Source of the DNA: Portibacter marinus
GTDB taxonomy: Bacteria; Bacteroidota; Bacteroidia; Chitinophagales; Saprospiraceae
Length of the DNA: 64,000 nucleotides
Direction: 5' to 3'
NCBI RefSeq assembly: GCF_021533195.1
Contig: NZ_JAJNKB010000013.1
Coordinates: 1-64,000 of the forward strand
Positions 8,983 to 17,308 of this stretch are shown in pieces. Made by a program: the position numbers and the translations under genes. Numbering within the stretch: position 1 is the stretch's first letter; each line of letters begins with the position of its first letter. Below the pieces are notes generated by a model. That model saw nothing but the letters and a program-made list of their open reading frames with translations, was not told the origin of the DNA and made no database searches.

Positions 8983-10386
8983 CTACGATAAGCTAAGTTG
9001 CACTTTCTTCTCCAACTCAGCCACCGTATCCTTAAAAATCAAGTCGGTATCCATCAGGTCCTGTACTGCCTTGCAGGAATAAATGACGGTGCTGTGATCA
9101 CGGCCGCCAAAATTATTGCCAATATTCTTCAGGCTTTTGTTGGTTAAATTCTTGGCGAGATACATGGATAACTGACGGGCAATGACGATAGATCGCTTAC
9201 GTGTTTTACCTCCAAGTTTCTCTATTGGTACCTGAAAATGATCTGCCACCAATTGCTTAATATTTTCTACTGTGATTTCCTTATTCAATTGGTTCACAAA
9301 GCTCTGTATCACTTCCTTGGCCAACATCATATCGATCTGTCTTTGGTTCAATGAAGCCTGTGCGATCAATTGTATCAACACTCCTTCGAGCTCACGGATA
9401 TTATTCTTGATATTGTAACAAATGAATTCTGTCACATCACCAGGTAGATCGATGCCCTCTTTATTCATTTTTGACTCCAGGATGGCCAATCGGGTTTCAT
9501 AATCTGGTATCTGTAAATCAGCCACCAATCCCCACTTGAATCGAGAAATAAGTCGATCTTCCATGCTTGCCATATCCTTAGGAGCCCTGTCAGAAGTCAG
9601 AATAATTTGTTTACCGCCCTGATGCAGGTGATTAAAAATGTTAAAGAATATTTCCTGAGTCTTTGTTTTACCTGCTAAAAACTGGATGTCATCAATGATC
9701 AACACATCGATCAACTGATAAAAATTGACAAAATCCGTGACCGCATTGGTCTTAATAGATTGAATCAGTTGATTCGTAAACTTTTCAGTACTTACGTATA
9801 GAATGTTTTTGTTTTTGAATTTTTGCAAAACAGCATTACCTATGGCTTGTGCTAAGTGTGTCTTGCCCAGTCCGACATCCCCATAAATCACCAATGGATT
9901 GAATGCTGTCCCTCCGGGGTTCTCTGCGATGGCTTTGCCTGCAGATCTTGCCAGTCGATTACAGTCACCTTCGATATAGTTTTTAAACGTATAATTCTCG
10001 TTAAGTTGTGGATTAAACTTAACCCGCTTAATACCAGGAATTACAAATGGGTTCTTGATCTCATCTGTATCAAAACCTTTCTGAATAGAATGATCTTGCT
10101 TATTAGTTGCGGACTGACCTACAGCTCGGTGATTCTCCATCAGAAATTGATATTCTAACCGGCCACCTTCACCTAAAGAGATTTGTAATCCTTTCTTTAA
10201 AAGATCAATATAGTTCTCCTCTAACCATTCGTAAAAAAATTTGTTAGGCACCTGAATGGTTAAAACATTCTCCTCTAACTTTACCGCTTTGATGGGCTCA
10301 AACCAGGTCTTGAAACTTTGTGGATTTATATTAGACTTAATATATTCCGCACATGCATTCCAAGCTGTAGTAAAGTCTTCGTTCAT
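8983..10386 (-). CDS. dnaA: Chromosomal replication initiator protein DnaA
   Basis: Seen: 467 residues from the chosen ATG (MNEDFTTAWNAC); an upstream in-frame ATG at 10425 would add 13 atypical residues. Domain I is at the N terminus, a short linker follows, then the AAA+ domain with Walker A GDVGLGKTH (about 167-175) and Walker B LIIDDIQFLAG (about 227-237). Domain IV has the DNA-binding signature GRDHSTVIYSC near 425. Known: ATP-DnaA binds DnaA boxes, melts oriC and autoregulates its gene. Length is normal for the family. No DnaA boxes were recognised on either side, so oriC is not clearly here. Neighbours are unrelated genes, as is usual for dnaA in Bacteroidota. Confidence 0.97.
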   Translation of the reverse strand: MNEDFTTAWNACAEYIKSNINPQSFKTWFEPIKAVKLEENVLTIQVPNKFFYEWLEENYIDLLKKGLQISLGEGGRLEYQFLMENHRAVGQSATNKQDHSIQKGFDTDEIKNPFVIPGIKRVKFNPQLNENYTFKNYIEGDCNRLARSAGKAIAENPGGTAFNPLVIYGDVGLGKTHLAQAIGNAVLQKFKNKNILYVSTEKFTNQLIQSIKTNAVTDFVNFYQLIDVLIIDDIQFLAGKTKTQEIFFNIFNHLHQGGKQIILTSDRAPKDMASMEDRLISRFKWGLVADLQIPDYETRLAILESKMNKEGIDLPGDVTEFICYNIKNNIRELEGVLIQLIAQASLNQRQIDMMLAKEVIQSFVNQLNKEITVENIKQLVADHFQVPIEKLGGKTRKRSIVIARQLSMYLAKNLTNKSLKNIGNNFGGRDHSTVIYSCKAVQDLMDTDLIFKDTVAELEKKVQLSLS

Positions 10387-10714
10387 TCGAATATTTCTTT
10401 CAGGTTTTAACAATAGTATACGCAAACCAAGTCTAGTATAGCATGGGGCAACACTACAATAGATTTACTAAAATGGCGCGAGAAATCGATTTTCCTTATT
10501 TCAAGGAGGATAACTAACCAATCATTTTTTCGGGGAAACAAATATCAATTTTTTTAATCAATCGTAATAGAAATTTAACAAAAAAAAACCAATAAAATGA
10601 ATTGAAAATCAAACATATAGAAGAATTCTATATATAATGAAAGTTGTCATATGTTAACCCATGCTGGACACCGAAATTTACATATATATAATCCCTTAAT
10701 ATGTAAAAAATAAC
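10387..10714. other. Intergenic gap upstream of dnaA, strongly AT-rich in part
   Basis: Seen: 328 bases without a gene. From about 10500 to 10710 the sequence is very AT-rich with poly-A and poly-T runs and alternating TA tracts (ATATATAAT twice). It must contain the dnaA promoter. No DnaA box, tRNA or hairpin terminator was recognised. The AT content would suit a DNA-unwinding element, but nothing else supports an origin. Confidence 0.5.
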
Positions 10715-11635
10715 CTAAACTATTTTTCCAAGCCAAGTGTTCTGGCATGATGTGCAGTTCCCTTTCTTGTTCTTTTCGAACACTAAATCTATCCTTCCGA
10801 GCATCAAGCCCGCAAAACCAACCTGGTTGACAAGTACTCGATCACCTTTTTGATTGATTACCACATCCGGCTCTTTCATAAATGTGTGGGTGTGTCCACC
10901 AATGACCAAATCGGTTTCGAAAGTATTGGCTGCAATCACCAGATCTGACACCTTTTCACTTCCATACTTATAACCTAGATGAGACAGACAGATCACATAA
11001 TCACATTTCTCGTCCTTACGGAGTCTCTTCTCATATTTTATAGCCACCGCCAAAGGATCCATATATTGTGTTTCTCCATAAAGCTCTGCAGGAACGAGTC
11101 CTTGAAGCTCTATACCTAAGGCGTAAACACCAATCTTTACACCGTCCATCTCATAGGTCATGTAATCCTTTGCCACCCCTTGCATGGCAGTATTCGAAAA
11201 GTCGTAATTGCTGCTCAACATGGTGAAACTTGCCTTTCCCATTTGCATGGCCAGGTTCTCAATTCCTCCATCAAAGTCATGGTTTCCGATAGTACACAAA
11301 TCATACTTCATTTCCGACATTGCTTTCACCTCTACCTCTCCATGAAAAAAATTGAAATAAGGGGTGCCCTGAAACACATCACCTGCATCCAGAAGTAAAA
11401 CATTCTCTTTTTCCTTTCGGATTTCATCTATCATGGCCGCGCGCTTGACCACACCTCCCATTCCTTGATTTCTTCCACCATCCATCGGGAAAGGATCAAT
11501 TCTACTATGCATATCATTTGTATGCAATATGGTGATTTGGCTAAATTCAGCATTGGCACTAAATACCTCCCAGGGAAGTAAAGATGCTCCTATGGAACTA
11601 ACAATCGTATGACGTAAAAAAGCTCTTCTGATCAT
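10715..11635 (-). CDS. 5'-nucleotidase/UshA-type metallophosphatase, catalytic half, Tat-type signal
   Basis: Seen: 306 residues; N terminus MIRRAFLRHT, which looks like a twin-arginine signal (RRAFLRH), followed by a hydrophobic stretch. The dinuclear-metal phosphoesterase motifs are in order: ILHTNDMHSR, LLLDAGDVFQGTP, TIGNHDFDGG, SHLG and VIGGHTHT. Known: in UshA-like enzymes this domain is fused to a C-terminal nucleotide-binding domain. Here that domain is a separate gene whose stop codon lies 1 base upstream of this start. Inferred: the two products together form a periplasmic 5'-nucleotidase or related phosphatase. Confidence 0.9.
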   Translation of the reverse strand: MIRRAFLRHTIVSSIGASLLPWEVFSANAEFSQITILHTNDMHSRIDPFPMDGGRNQGMGGVVKRAAMIDEIRKEKENVLLLDAGDVFQGTPYFNFFHGEVEVKAMSEMKYDLCTIGNHDFDGGIENLAMQMGKASFTMLSSNYDFSNTAMQGVAKDYMTYEMDGVKIGVYALGIELQGLVPAELYGETQYMDPLAVAIKYEKRLRKDEKCDYVICLSHLGYKYGSEKVSDLVIAANTFETDLVIGGHTHTFMKEPDVVINQKGDRVLVNQVGFAGLMLGRIDLVFEKNKKGNCTSCQNTWLGKIV

Positions 11636-11636
11636 T

Positions 11637-12395
11637 TTAATTAATTTTTACGATGCGTCCTTCCTTTTTGGCTATTTGCTTAATGCCCTGTTCTGTATCG
11701 CGTTTTACGTGCTGTATCAATGCATCTCGTACCAACAAATCATAATCATATATCTCTTTGCCGGCAAAAACACTGGTACCGTCACCTCCGTAGGCCAGAT
11801 AGTCATTCAAGCCTACTCTGTAGATCTGTTCCTCGTCAATGGCTTCACCATTTAGTGTAACATTGATGGCCTTTCCATCCTTAATCTCAAATTTAACGCC
11901 TTTGCTTACCGGCCATCCACCATAATCCGCTATCCTATCCAACAACTTCATCACCTCATCTCCCGTTAAATCCACTGCCACCATCTTGTTTTCGAATGGC
12001 ATCACTTCGTAAATCGTTCTAATCGTTATGGGCCCCGCTGCAATTGAATTGCTTCTGACACCTCCATAATTCTGCACAGCGAAATGCACAGGTTGGTTGC
12101 TTAAACGTTGTGTCTCTTCCAGCATAATATCAGCAAACCAATTCCCTATATTGGATTCCACACGCTCTTTCACCAACTCCACTTCTAACTCTCCAATGAC
12201 AATGTCCATTTTTGAATCGAGTTGACTTTTGTATGGTTCTATTAATTCAGCCATCGCCTCATCAGTACCGGCTTGATCACCCACATCGTACCGCTCATAT
12301 TTAGCATCTGCAGTGTGCCAGACCTGTTGGGTACAACTTGCCATAGAGCATAACAAAAGCAGCAACTGTAAAAGATTTTTCAATTGCATTTCCAT
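11637..12395 (-). CDS. 5'-nucleotidase C-terminal (substrate-binding) domain lipoprotein
   Basis: Seen: 252 residues from ATG 12395, which gives a lipoprotein signal (LLLLCSMASC lipobox). The frame is open further up to 12518, but that would overlap the upstream gene by 119 bases and bury the signal. The body matches the 5_nucleotid_C domain: ESNIGNWFADIM, VHFAVQNYGGVRS, GPITIRTIYEVMPFENKMV and LNDYLAYGGDG. Known: this domain binds the nucleotide base. Inferred: partner of the metallophosphatase encoded immediately downstream. The start sits 4 bases after the preceding gene's stop. Confidence 0.88.
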   Translation of the reverse strand: MEMQLKNLLQLLLLLCSMASCTQQVWHTADAKYERYDVGDQAGTDEAMAELIEPYKSQLDSKMDIVIGELEVELVKERVESNIGNWFADIMLEETQRLSNQPVHFAVQNYGGVRSNSIAAGPITIRTIYEVMPFENKMVAVDLTGDEVMKLLDRIADYGGWPVSKGVKFEIKDGKAINVTLNGEAIDEEQIYRVGLNDYLAYGGDGTSVFAGKEIYDYDLLVRDALIQHVKRDTEQGIKQIAKKEGRIVKIN

Positions 12396-12399
12396 TCTT

Positions 12400-12915
12400 C
12401 TAAAATAACAATTTAACCTCACTACGCAGTGCTTCTTTGGCTTTATCCAAGATGGGAGCGGTCGCTCGTTCTGCGATGAGGGCATTGCTGTATCCAAGTG
12501 CATCATCGCCCGGAGCAAATCTGTCCGCTGTACTTGCTATGCTGTTCTGCACTTCATTTTTTGCCAACTCTATAATTTTCCAAAGGTTATTTGAAGCATA
12601 TATCTGCTGGGAAAGATTGTGCTCATATTCCTGCTGTACGGCTATCATCAGAACGGACTGAAGCTCTTTCACAGTCATTGAGGGCTCACGCATTCTGTAG
12701 ACCAACTGATCTAGATTGATTCTTTCACAAAAAAGCATTAACCGTTCGTAAGCCTGAATTCTCAGCGGCAAAGTTTCACTCTTTTTATCCGCCTGCAATC
12801 TCATAGCTTCTAAGTTTATTCTATTTCTAAAATAAGATCTTAACAGAAAAAAAACCGTCAGAAATAGGACAAGAGATGGCAGAGTATATTTTAATAATTC
12901 CCAAAAGTGCTCCAT
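12400..12915 (-). CDS. Small one-TM protein of a Bacteroidota family, function unknown
   Basis: Seen: 171 residues; one N-terminal transmembrane helix (about 8-26) followed by a basic stretch and a mostly helical cytoplasmic-type domain. The latter has a conserved-looking ERLMLFCERI segment and a C-terminal region rich in Ala and charged residues. It resembles the short membrane-anchored proteins that annotation pipelines place in a DUF (DUF7935 is my best recollection, not verified). It precedes the split 5'-nucleotidase genes by 4 bases, so it is probably cotranscribed, but no functional link is evident. Confidence 0.65.
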   Translation of the reverse strand: MEHFWELLKYTLPSLVLFLTVFFLLRSYFRNRINLEAMRLQADKKSETLPLRIQAYERLMLFCERINLDQLVYRMREPSMTVKELQSVLMIAVQQEYEHNLSQQIYASNNLWKIIELAKNEVQNSIASTADRFAPGDDALGYSNALIAERATAPILDKAKEALRSEVKLLF

Positions 12916-13078
12916 TTATACTATTTTTGCGCAAGATCGTATTTTTATCATAGAAGTAATTTATATCATATGATAATTCTTAAAATTTGTTGGTAGGTCA
13001 AGTTTACCAATTGACACTATCAGTTTTAAAGAACTTTATGCGATCGTCATTCGTTTACTAGGTATATAATGTGAAGAA

Positions 13079-13432
13079 ATGGAAGTACAGACAGCAACTA
13101 AAGCACAACCGATTCATATAACTGAAAGTGCCGGTGCACAATTAAACAGAATTATGCAGGAACAAAATATTCCTGAGGATCATGCATTGAGAGTAGGCGT
13201 CAAAGGTGGCGGTTGTTCAGGCTTTTCTTATATACTCGGATTTGATAAAAAGAAGGATCGAGATGAATCCTATGAAGTAGCGGGAATGGATGTCATCATT
13301 GATAAAGCACATGCTATTTATCTTCTAGGAATCGAAATTGACTGGATGGATGGTTTGAATAACAGAGGCTTTGTTTTCAATAATCCTAATGCAAAAGAAA
13401 CTTGTGGTTGCGGAACCAGTTTTTCTGCATAA
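13079..13432 (+). CDS. A-type iron-sulfur cluster carrier (IscA/SufA/ErpA family)
   Basis: Seen: 117 residues with the three conserved cysteines of the HesB/IscA fold: C46 in GGGCSGFSY and C109/C111 in CGCG at the C terminus. The length is normal. Known: A-type carriers take a [2Fe-2S] or [4Fe-4S] cluster from the scaffold and hand it to apo-proteins. Inferred: housekeeping Fe-S maturation. It precedes the MoeB/ThiF-like gene by 102 bases on the same strand and diverges from the gene at 12915. The SUF operon itself is not in the window. Confidence 0.92.
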   Translation: MEVQTATKAQPIHITESAGAQLNRIMQEQNIPEDHALRVGVKGGGCSGFSYILGFDKKKDRDESYEVAGMDVIIDKAHAIYLLGIEIDWMDGLNNRGFVFNNPNAKETCGCGTSFSA

Positions 13433-13534
13433 GCAATCGACTCGACGATTCAAATCAAACGGTTTTTCAATTTTTATCTGACAATTCAAAATGGTATCGT
13501 TCGATATTCGTAGCTTAAACAATATCTTTAAGTT

Positions 13535-14656
13535 ATGAAAGATCGAAATCTCACCAAGGAAGAATACCAACGCTATTCACGACATATCATTTTACCTCAT
13601 CTTGGTGTGCAGGGTCAAACCAAATTAAAGGCAGCAAAAATACTGGTGGTCGGAGCCGGTGGTCTGGGGATTCCTGTCCTCCTTTATTTGGCTGCAGCAG
13701 GTGTTGGAGAGTTGGGGATTGTGGATTTCGATCTTGTGGAATTTAGCAATTTGCAAAGGCAGGTGATTTACAAAACTGAAGATGTCGGCAAAAGTAAAGC
13801 TCAACTAGCCGCAAAATTTGTCAAAGAGCAAAACCCACTTGTACAAGTTAATGAATACGAATGCTGGTTGGACTCAAATAACGCCTTAGAAATCTTGGGT
13901 GATTACGACCTGATCGTCGATGGAACAGATAATTTTCCAACCAGGTATCTTCTGAATGATGCTGCCGTCTTATTGGACATGCCTTACATATATGGTTCTA
14001 TCTTTCGCTTTGAAGGACAGGTGAGCGTTTTCAACTTCAATGGTGGACCCCATTATCGGGACCTTTTTCCTGAGCCTCCTGCACCTGAATTGGTGCCTAA
14101 TTGTTCAGAAGGTGGTGTTCTGGGCGTATTGCCCGGTATGGTAGGTTCCATGCAGGCTCTTGAAGCCCTTAAAGTTGTAACAGGTGTGGGTGAAGTGTTG
14201 TCAGGCAAATTGTTAACCATCGACACTTTAACCAATATGTACCGCAGTTTTCGTTTTGGCAAGAGAAAAGACCAGCCTCCTATCACTGAATTGATTGACT
14301 ATCAACAGTTTTGCAGTCCAAACCATCCCCTTGAAGAGATTACAAGTATATCAGCCTTGGAATTGAAGAAATGGGAGACCACTGACAAGCAGTATCAATT
14401 GATTGATGTGCGAGAGCCTTATGAATTTGAAATCGTCAATTTGGGAGGTGACCTTTTCCCCAAGGCCAAGATTGACCAATATCTAGATAAAATTAAAAGA
14501 GATATTCCCGTAGTGGTGCACTGTAGGAGTGGAAAGCGCAGCGAAGAAGTCATTCGGCACCTGAAGTCCGAACATGCATTTGATAATTTGGTTAATTTAG
14601 AGGGTGGCATCCTAGCGTATGCTACCGATGTTGATCCACAACTTACCGTTTACTAA
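13535..14656 (+). CDS. MoeB/ThiF-like sulfur-carrier adenylyltransferase fused to a rhodanese domain
   Basis: Seen: 373 residues. E1-like domain 1-245: nucleotide loop GAGGLG (40-45), DxDxVExSNLQRQ, GTDNFPTRY and the candidate catalytic cysteine C190 in PNCSEGG. Rhodanese domain about 270-373, with active-site loop CRSGKRS starting at C330. Known: such proteins activate the C terminus of MoaD or ThiS and load sulfur for molybdopterin or thiamine. Odd: the two CxxC zinc motifs of Escherichia coli MoeB are absent. The first is HYRD (173-176) and no second pair exists. Inferred: a zinc-less variant that works in cofactor sulfur transfer. The substrate protein is not encoded nearby. Confidence 0.88.
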   Translation: MKDRNLTKEEYQRYSRHIILPHLGVQGQTKLKAAKILVVGAGGLGIPVLLYLAAAGVGELGIVDFDLVEFSNLQRQVIYKTEDVGKSKAQLAAKFVKEQNPLVQVNEYECWLDSNNALEILGDYDLIVDGTDNFPTRYLLNDAAVLLDMPYIYGSIFRFEGQVSVFNFNGGPHYRDLFPEPPAPELVPNCSEGGVLGVLPGMVGSMQALEALKVVTGVGEVLSGKLLTIDTLTNMYRSFRFGKRKDQPPITELIDYQQFCSPNHPLEEITSISALELKKWETTDKQYQLIDVREPYEFEIVNLGGDLFPKAKIDQYLDKIKRDIPVVVHCRSGKRSEEVIRHLKSEHAFDNLVNLEGGILAYATDVDPQLTVY

Positions 14657-14671
14657 TCAAAATTACTTTGA

Positions 14672-15292
14672 ATGAAAGTTTTATCGGCGATATTAATTTT
14701 TTTGTTGATCTATGGATGTAATACCACTAAAGTGCTTGAAGCAACTAATGAATTGGAAGATGAGACCACCATTTGTAACCATAGAGCACTCCTTGTTGAT
14801 CTCACCAATAACGAAAATTGTGGCTTTCTATTTCAACTGGATGATGGGACAAAGCTGCTTCCCTCTGAGATGCCTAGCGTAGATATTCCTTTTATAGATG
14901 GATCCTACGTTTATATCGGATATAAAAAGTATGATGAGGTAAAAACTCGTACCAACTCACTCTGTGGACAAGAAGATGTGGTGGTGGAAATCACTTGTAT
15001 ACGTGAATATGAAGATGAAAAAGCAGAGACTTCTCTAACCTATGAAGATTGTGAGTCCGTAAGGAATATTGCAAAGACGCCATGGATGAAAAATCTTAAT
15101 GCCAAGCTTAAACCTCAAAAAATATATGAATACGACTATGATGTAGGCTATTTGTATTTGTTTAATGTCAATGGTGTAAATTACTTGTATGACTGCTTAG
15201 GTAACCAAATGTGCACTACAGAAGATGGAGGTGACTGTTTGTCCTTAATAGAAACATTAGGAGAAGGTAAAGTTTTGCAGGTAAGGAGGTAA
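14672..15292 (+). CDS. Hypothetical lipoprotein
   Basis: Seen: 206 residues; N-terminal signal ending in a lipobox (LIYGC, Cys about residue 16). The mature part is acidic with several cysteines (for example ITCIREYEDE, YEDCESV, YLYDCLGNQMC) that may form disulfides. No family was recognised. It starts 15 bases after the MoeB-like gene and may be cotranscribed. It converges with the LytTR regulator gene, with only 12 bases between stops and no room for a separate terminator. Confidence 0.7.
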   Translation: MKVLSAILIFLLIYGCNTTKVLEATNELEDETTICNHRALLVDLTNNENCGFLFQLDDGTKLLPSEMPSVDIPFIDGSYVYIGYKKYDEVKTRTNSLCGQEDVVVEITCIREYEDEKAETSLTYEDCESVRNIAKTPWMKNLNAKLKPQKIYEYDYDVGYLYLFNVNGVNYLYDCLGNQMCTTEDGGDCLSLIETLGEGKVLQVRR

Positions 15293-15304
15293 TATAAAGT
15301 TTAC

Positions 15305-15988
15305 TTAATGCTTGAGAATTACTTTTTCAAACTCCTCCTTGTAAGCGCGACCAATCGGGATTTCATGATCATTCTTCAGGTAGACCATAGAGGCTCTGAC
15401 TTTCTTTATTTTATGACCATTAATCAGATAAGATCTATGGACTCTGTGAAAATTTTCAGACTTTAGTTCTTCTTCCCAGTACTTCAGGGTCTCATTAGAT
15501 AGCAATTTCTGCTCAGTGGTAAACAGTTCGGTGTAATCTGCATCAGATTTAATGTAAATGATTTCACGGATATCTACTTTAATGTGTTCATGTCCAGATT
15601 TAATAAAGATGGACTGGTTGACCGGAGCTCTTACATGGGCCGTTTCAGGATGAACTTTATTCGCTGCTTTTAGAAATCTAGCAAATGAAAAAGGCTTCAG
15701 CAAATAATCAACTACATCAAAATTATAGCTTTCCAGGGCAAATTCTGAAAAGGCAGTCGTGAGGATCACAGGTGGAGCGTCGCTCACCGCTTTCAAGAAA
15801 TCCATACCTGAAAGCTTGGGAAGGTGAATGTCGAGGAATATCAAATCTACCTTATTTGAATTTAAGAAATCAATGGCTTTGATAGCATCGGCAAATGTTG
15901 CGACCAATTCTATTTTACCATAATCCTTAATATACTTTTGTAAGATCCTCTGAGCAGGTGGTTGATCTTCTACAATGATGCATTTCAT
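15305..15988 (-). CDS. LytTR-type response regulator
   Basis: Seen: 227 residues; receiver domain 1-115 with the acidic pair near residue 7-8 (VEDQ), phospho-acceptor D53 in IFLDIHLP, and a Thr/Lys switch (LTTAFS, LLKPF). A LytTR DNA-binding domain follows at about 130-227 (HVRAPVNQSIFIKSGHEHIKV start, HRSYLIN motif). Known: LytTR domains bind two direct repeats spaced about two helical turns. It lies 30 bases downstream of its partner kinase gene. Inferred: controls nearby or cell-surface genes; the target is not known. Confidence 0.93.
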   Translation of the reverse strand: MKCIIVEDQPPAQRILQKYIKDYGKIELVATFADAIKAIDFLNSNKVDLIFLDIHLPKLSGMDFLKAVSDAPPVILTTAFSEFALESYNFDVVDYLLKPFSFARFLKAANKVHPETAHVRAPVNQSIFIKSGHEHIKVDIREIIYIKSDADYTELFTTEQKLLSNETLKYWEEELKSENFHRVHRSYLINGHKIKKVRASMVYLKNDHEIPIGRAYKEEFEKVILKH

Positions 15989-16018
15989 ATTTGCAATTTA
16001 TAATAAAAGAGGTTTGGA

Positions 16019-17029
16019 TCAGTACAATTTTCCCTTTTGGAGTTCAATGGTCAGTAAAACGATATACTCATCATCTTCTATATTGATCTTCAGCTCATGG
16101 TTTTGCGGATATATCAAGTCCAAGCGCTTCTTTACGTTTTCGAGTCCAATGCCCCTTGCCACCTGATCATTGTTAGTCTGCTCATGGAATTTGTTTTTGC
16201 AATATAATTTCAGGAGGCCATTTTCATCGACCTTCACATTTATGTTTATAGCAATTCCTTCCGAAAGACTGGCAAAACTGTGCTTAAATGCATTTTCAAT
16301 AAATACGATCAGAATTAAAGGCGCTATTTGATATTCTTGAAAATTTCCATCTTTCGTAAACTTAACCTCGCCTCGTGCTTCTATCTGTAATTTATTAAGA
16401 TTCACATAACTTTCCAGCTGTTGTATTTCCTTACTTAATGCCACCAATTCGTCCTGGCATTCATAAAGCATATATCTCAACAGGCCTGAAAGTTCAAGTA
16501 TGATTTCCGGTGTTTTCTCCGAGCCTTCAAGCGCATAAGAGTAAAGATTGTTTAAGTTATTAAAAAGGAAATGTGGATTGATCTGAGATCTCAGAAATTG
16601 CAATTCACTTTGACGTACGGCGTCCTTTAAGATTTCGACTTGTCTTTGACTCGTAATGGCATCCCAAGCAAATTTACCTCCTGATATGATCGTAATGATC
16701 GGTATAAGATCCATGAAGGCTAACCATGCCTTAAATGAAGCACCTCTTTGCGGAAAGTAAATCTGCTCTAAAAACAGTTCCTCTATCAACACCGAAACGA
16801 TAAGCGTGGCCATAACGATTGCAATCAGAGTCCAAACGTTCCTTTTCGAATAGAAATAAGGTAAAGCTAAATAATTGATGACCAGCGCGGCAATTGCATA
16901 ATTAGCGAAAAATGCGAAATGGAAATTCATGAAAGAATCGCCCCTTCGGTCGTAAGCATAAAATAGGAAGACTATCGCATTTAAGGCAATTTGAAAAAGC
17001 ACCTCCCTGGTTGTGAATTTAGACTTCAT
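16019..17029 (-). CDS. LytS-like sensor histidine kinase, multi-TM
   Basis: Seen: 336 residues from ATG 17029; an in-frame ATG at 17065 adds 12 residues with no hydrophobic content. Four predicted transmembrane helices (about 10-115) are followed by the His_kinase domain with the phospho-acceptor histidine near residue 153 in the motif QINPHFLFNNLN. A compact HATPase region follows (IVFIENAFKHS, GIGLENVKKRL). Known: this architecture pairs with LytTR regulators. The regulator gene follows directly. No ligand-binding periplasmic domain is visible, so the signal is probably sensed in or at the membrane. Confidence 0.92.
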   Translation of the reverse strand: MKSKFTTREVLFQIALNAIVFLFYAYDRRGDSFMNFHFAFFANYAIAALVINYLALPYFYSKRNVWTLIAIVMATLIVSVLIEELFLEQIYFPQRGASFKAWLAFMDLIPIITIISGGKFAWDAITSQRQVEILKDAVRQSELQFLRSQINPHFLFNNLNNLYSYALEGSEKTPEIILELSGLLRYMLYECQDELVALSKEIQQLESYVNLNKLQIEARGEVKFTKDGNFQEYQIAPLILIVFIENAFKHSFASLSEGIAININVKVDENGLLKLYCKNKFHEQTNNDQVARGIGLENVKKRLDLIYPQNHELKINIEDDEYIVLLTIELQKGKLY

Positions 17030-17308
17030 CGAACTGCAATATAATTTAATGTTGCCTTTTTGCATTCAAACAATCTGTGAACAACCATATTATAAGGTTG
17101 AACTACGCTGAATATAAGCGATCTAATCAAACCAAAGGTGAGAAAGATGGTTAAAATTAAGGCGATGCGCTACAACAAGAAGTCACTTACTTGGTAGGAG
17201 TCTAACCTGAGTGCAAGTAGTCTTGTCGTTGAAGGGTGCCAATCGGTAGTTCGCCGAATGTATTTGCAAGAGCTCCTTAGATGCTGCATTTTTGAAATGT
17301 AAAAATAG

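Noticed and set aside
11637-12518. Longer start of the 5'-nucleotidase C-terminal gene
   Set aside because: It would overlap the preceding gene by 119 bases and place the lipoprotein signal 41 residues inside the protein.
17030-17308. tRNA or small RNA between the LytS-like kinase and barrel genes
   Set aside because: No TPsiC-like or cloverleaf pattern and no terminator were found; the region is taken as a divergent promoter region.
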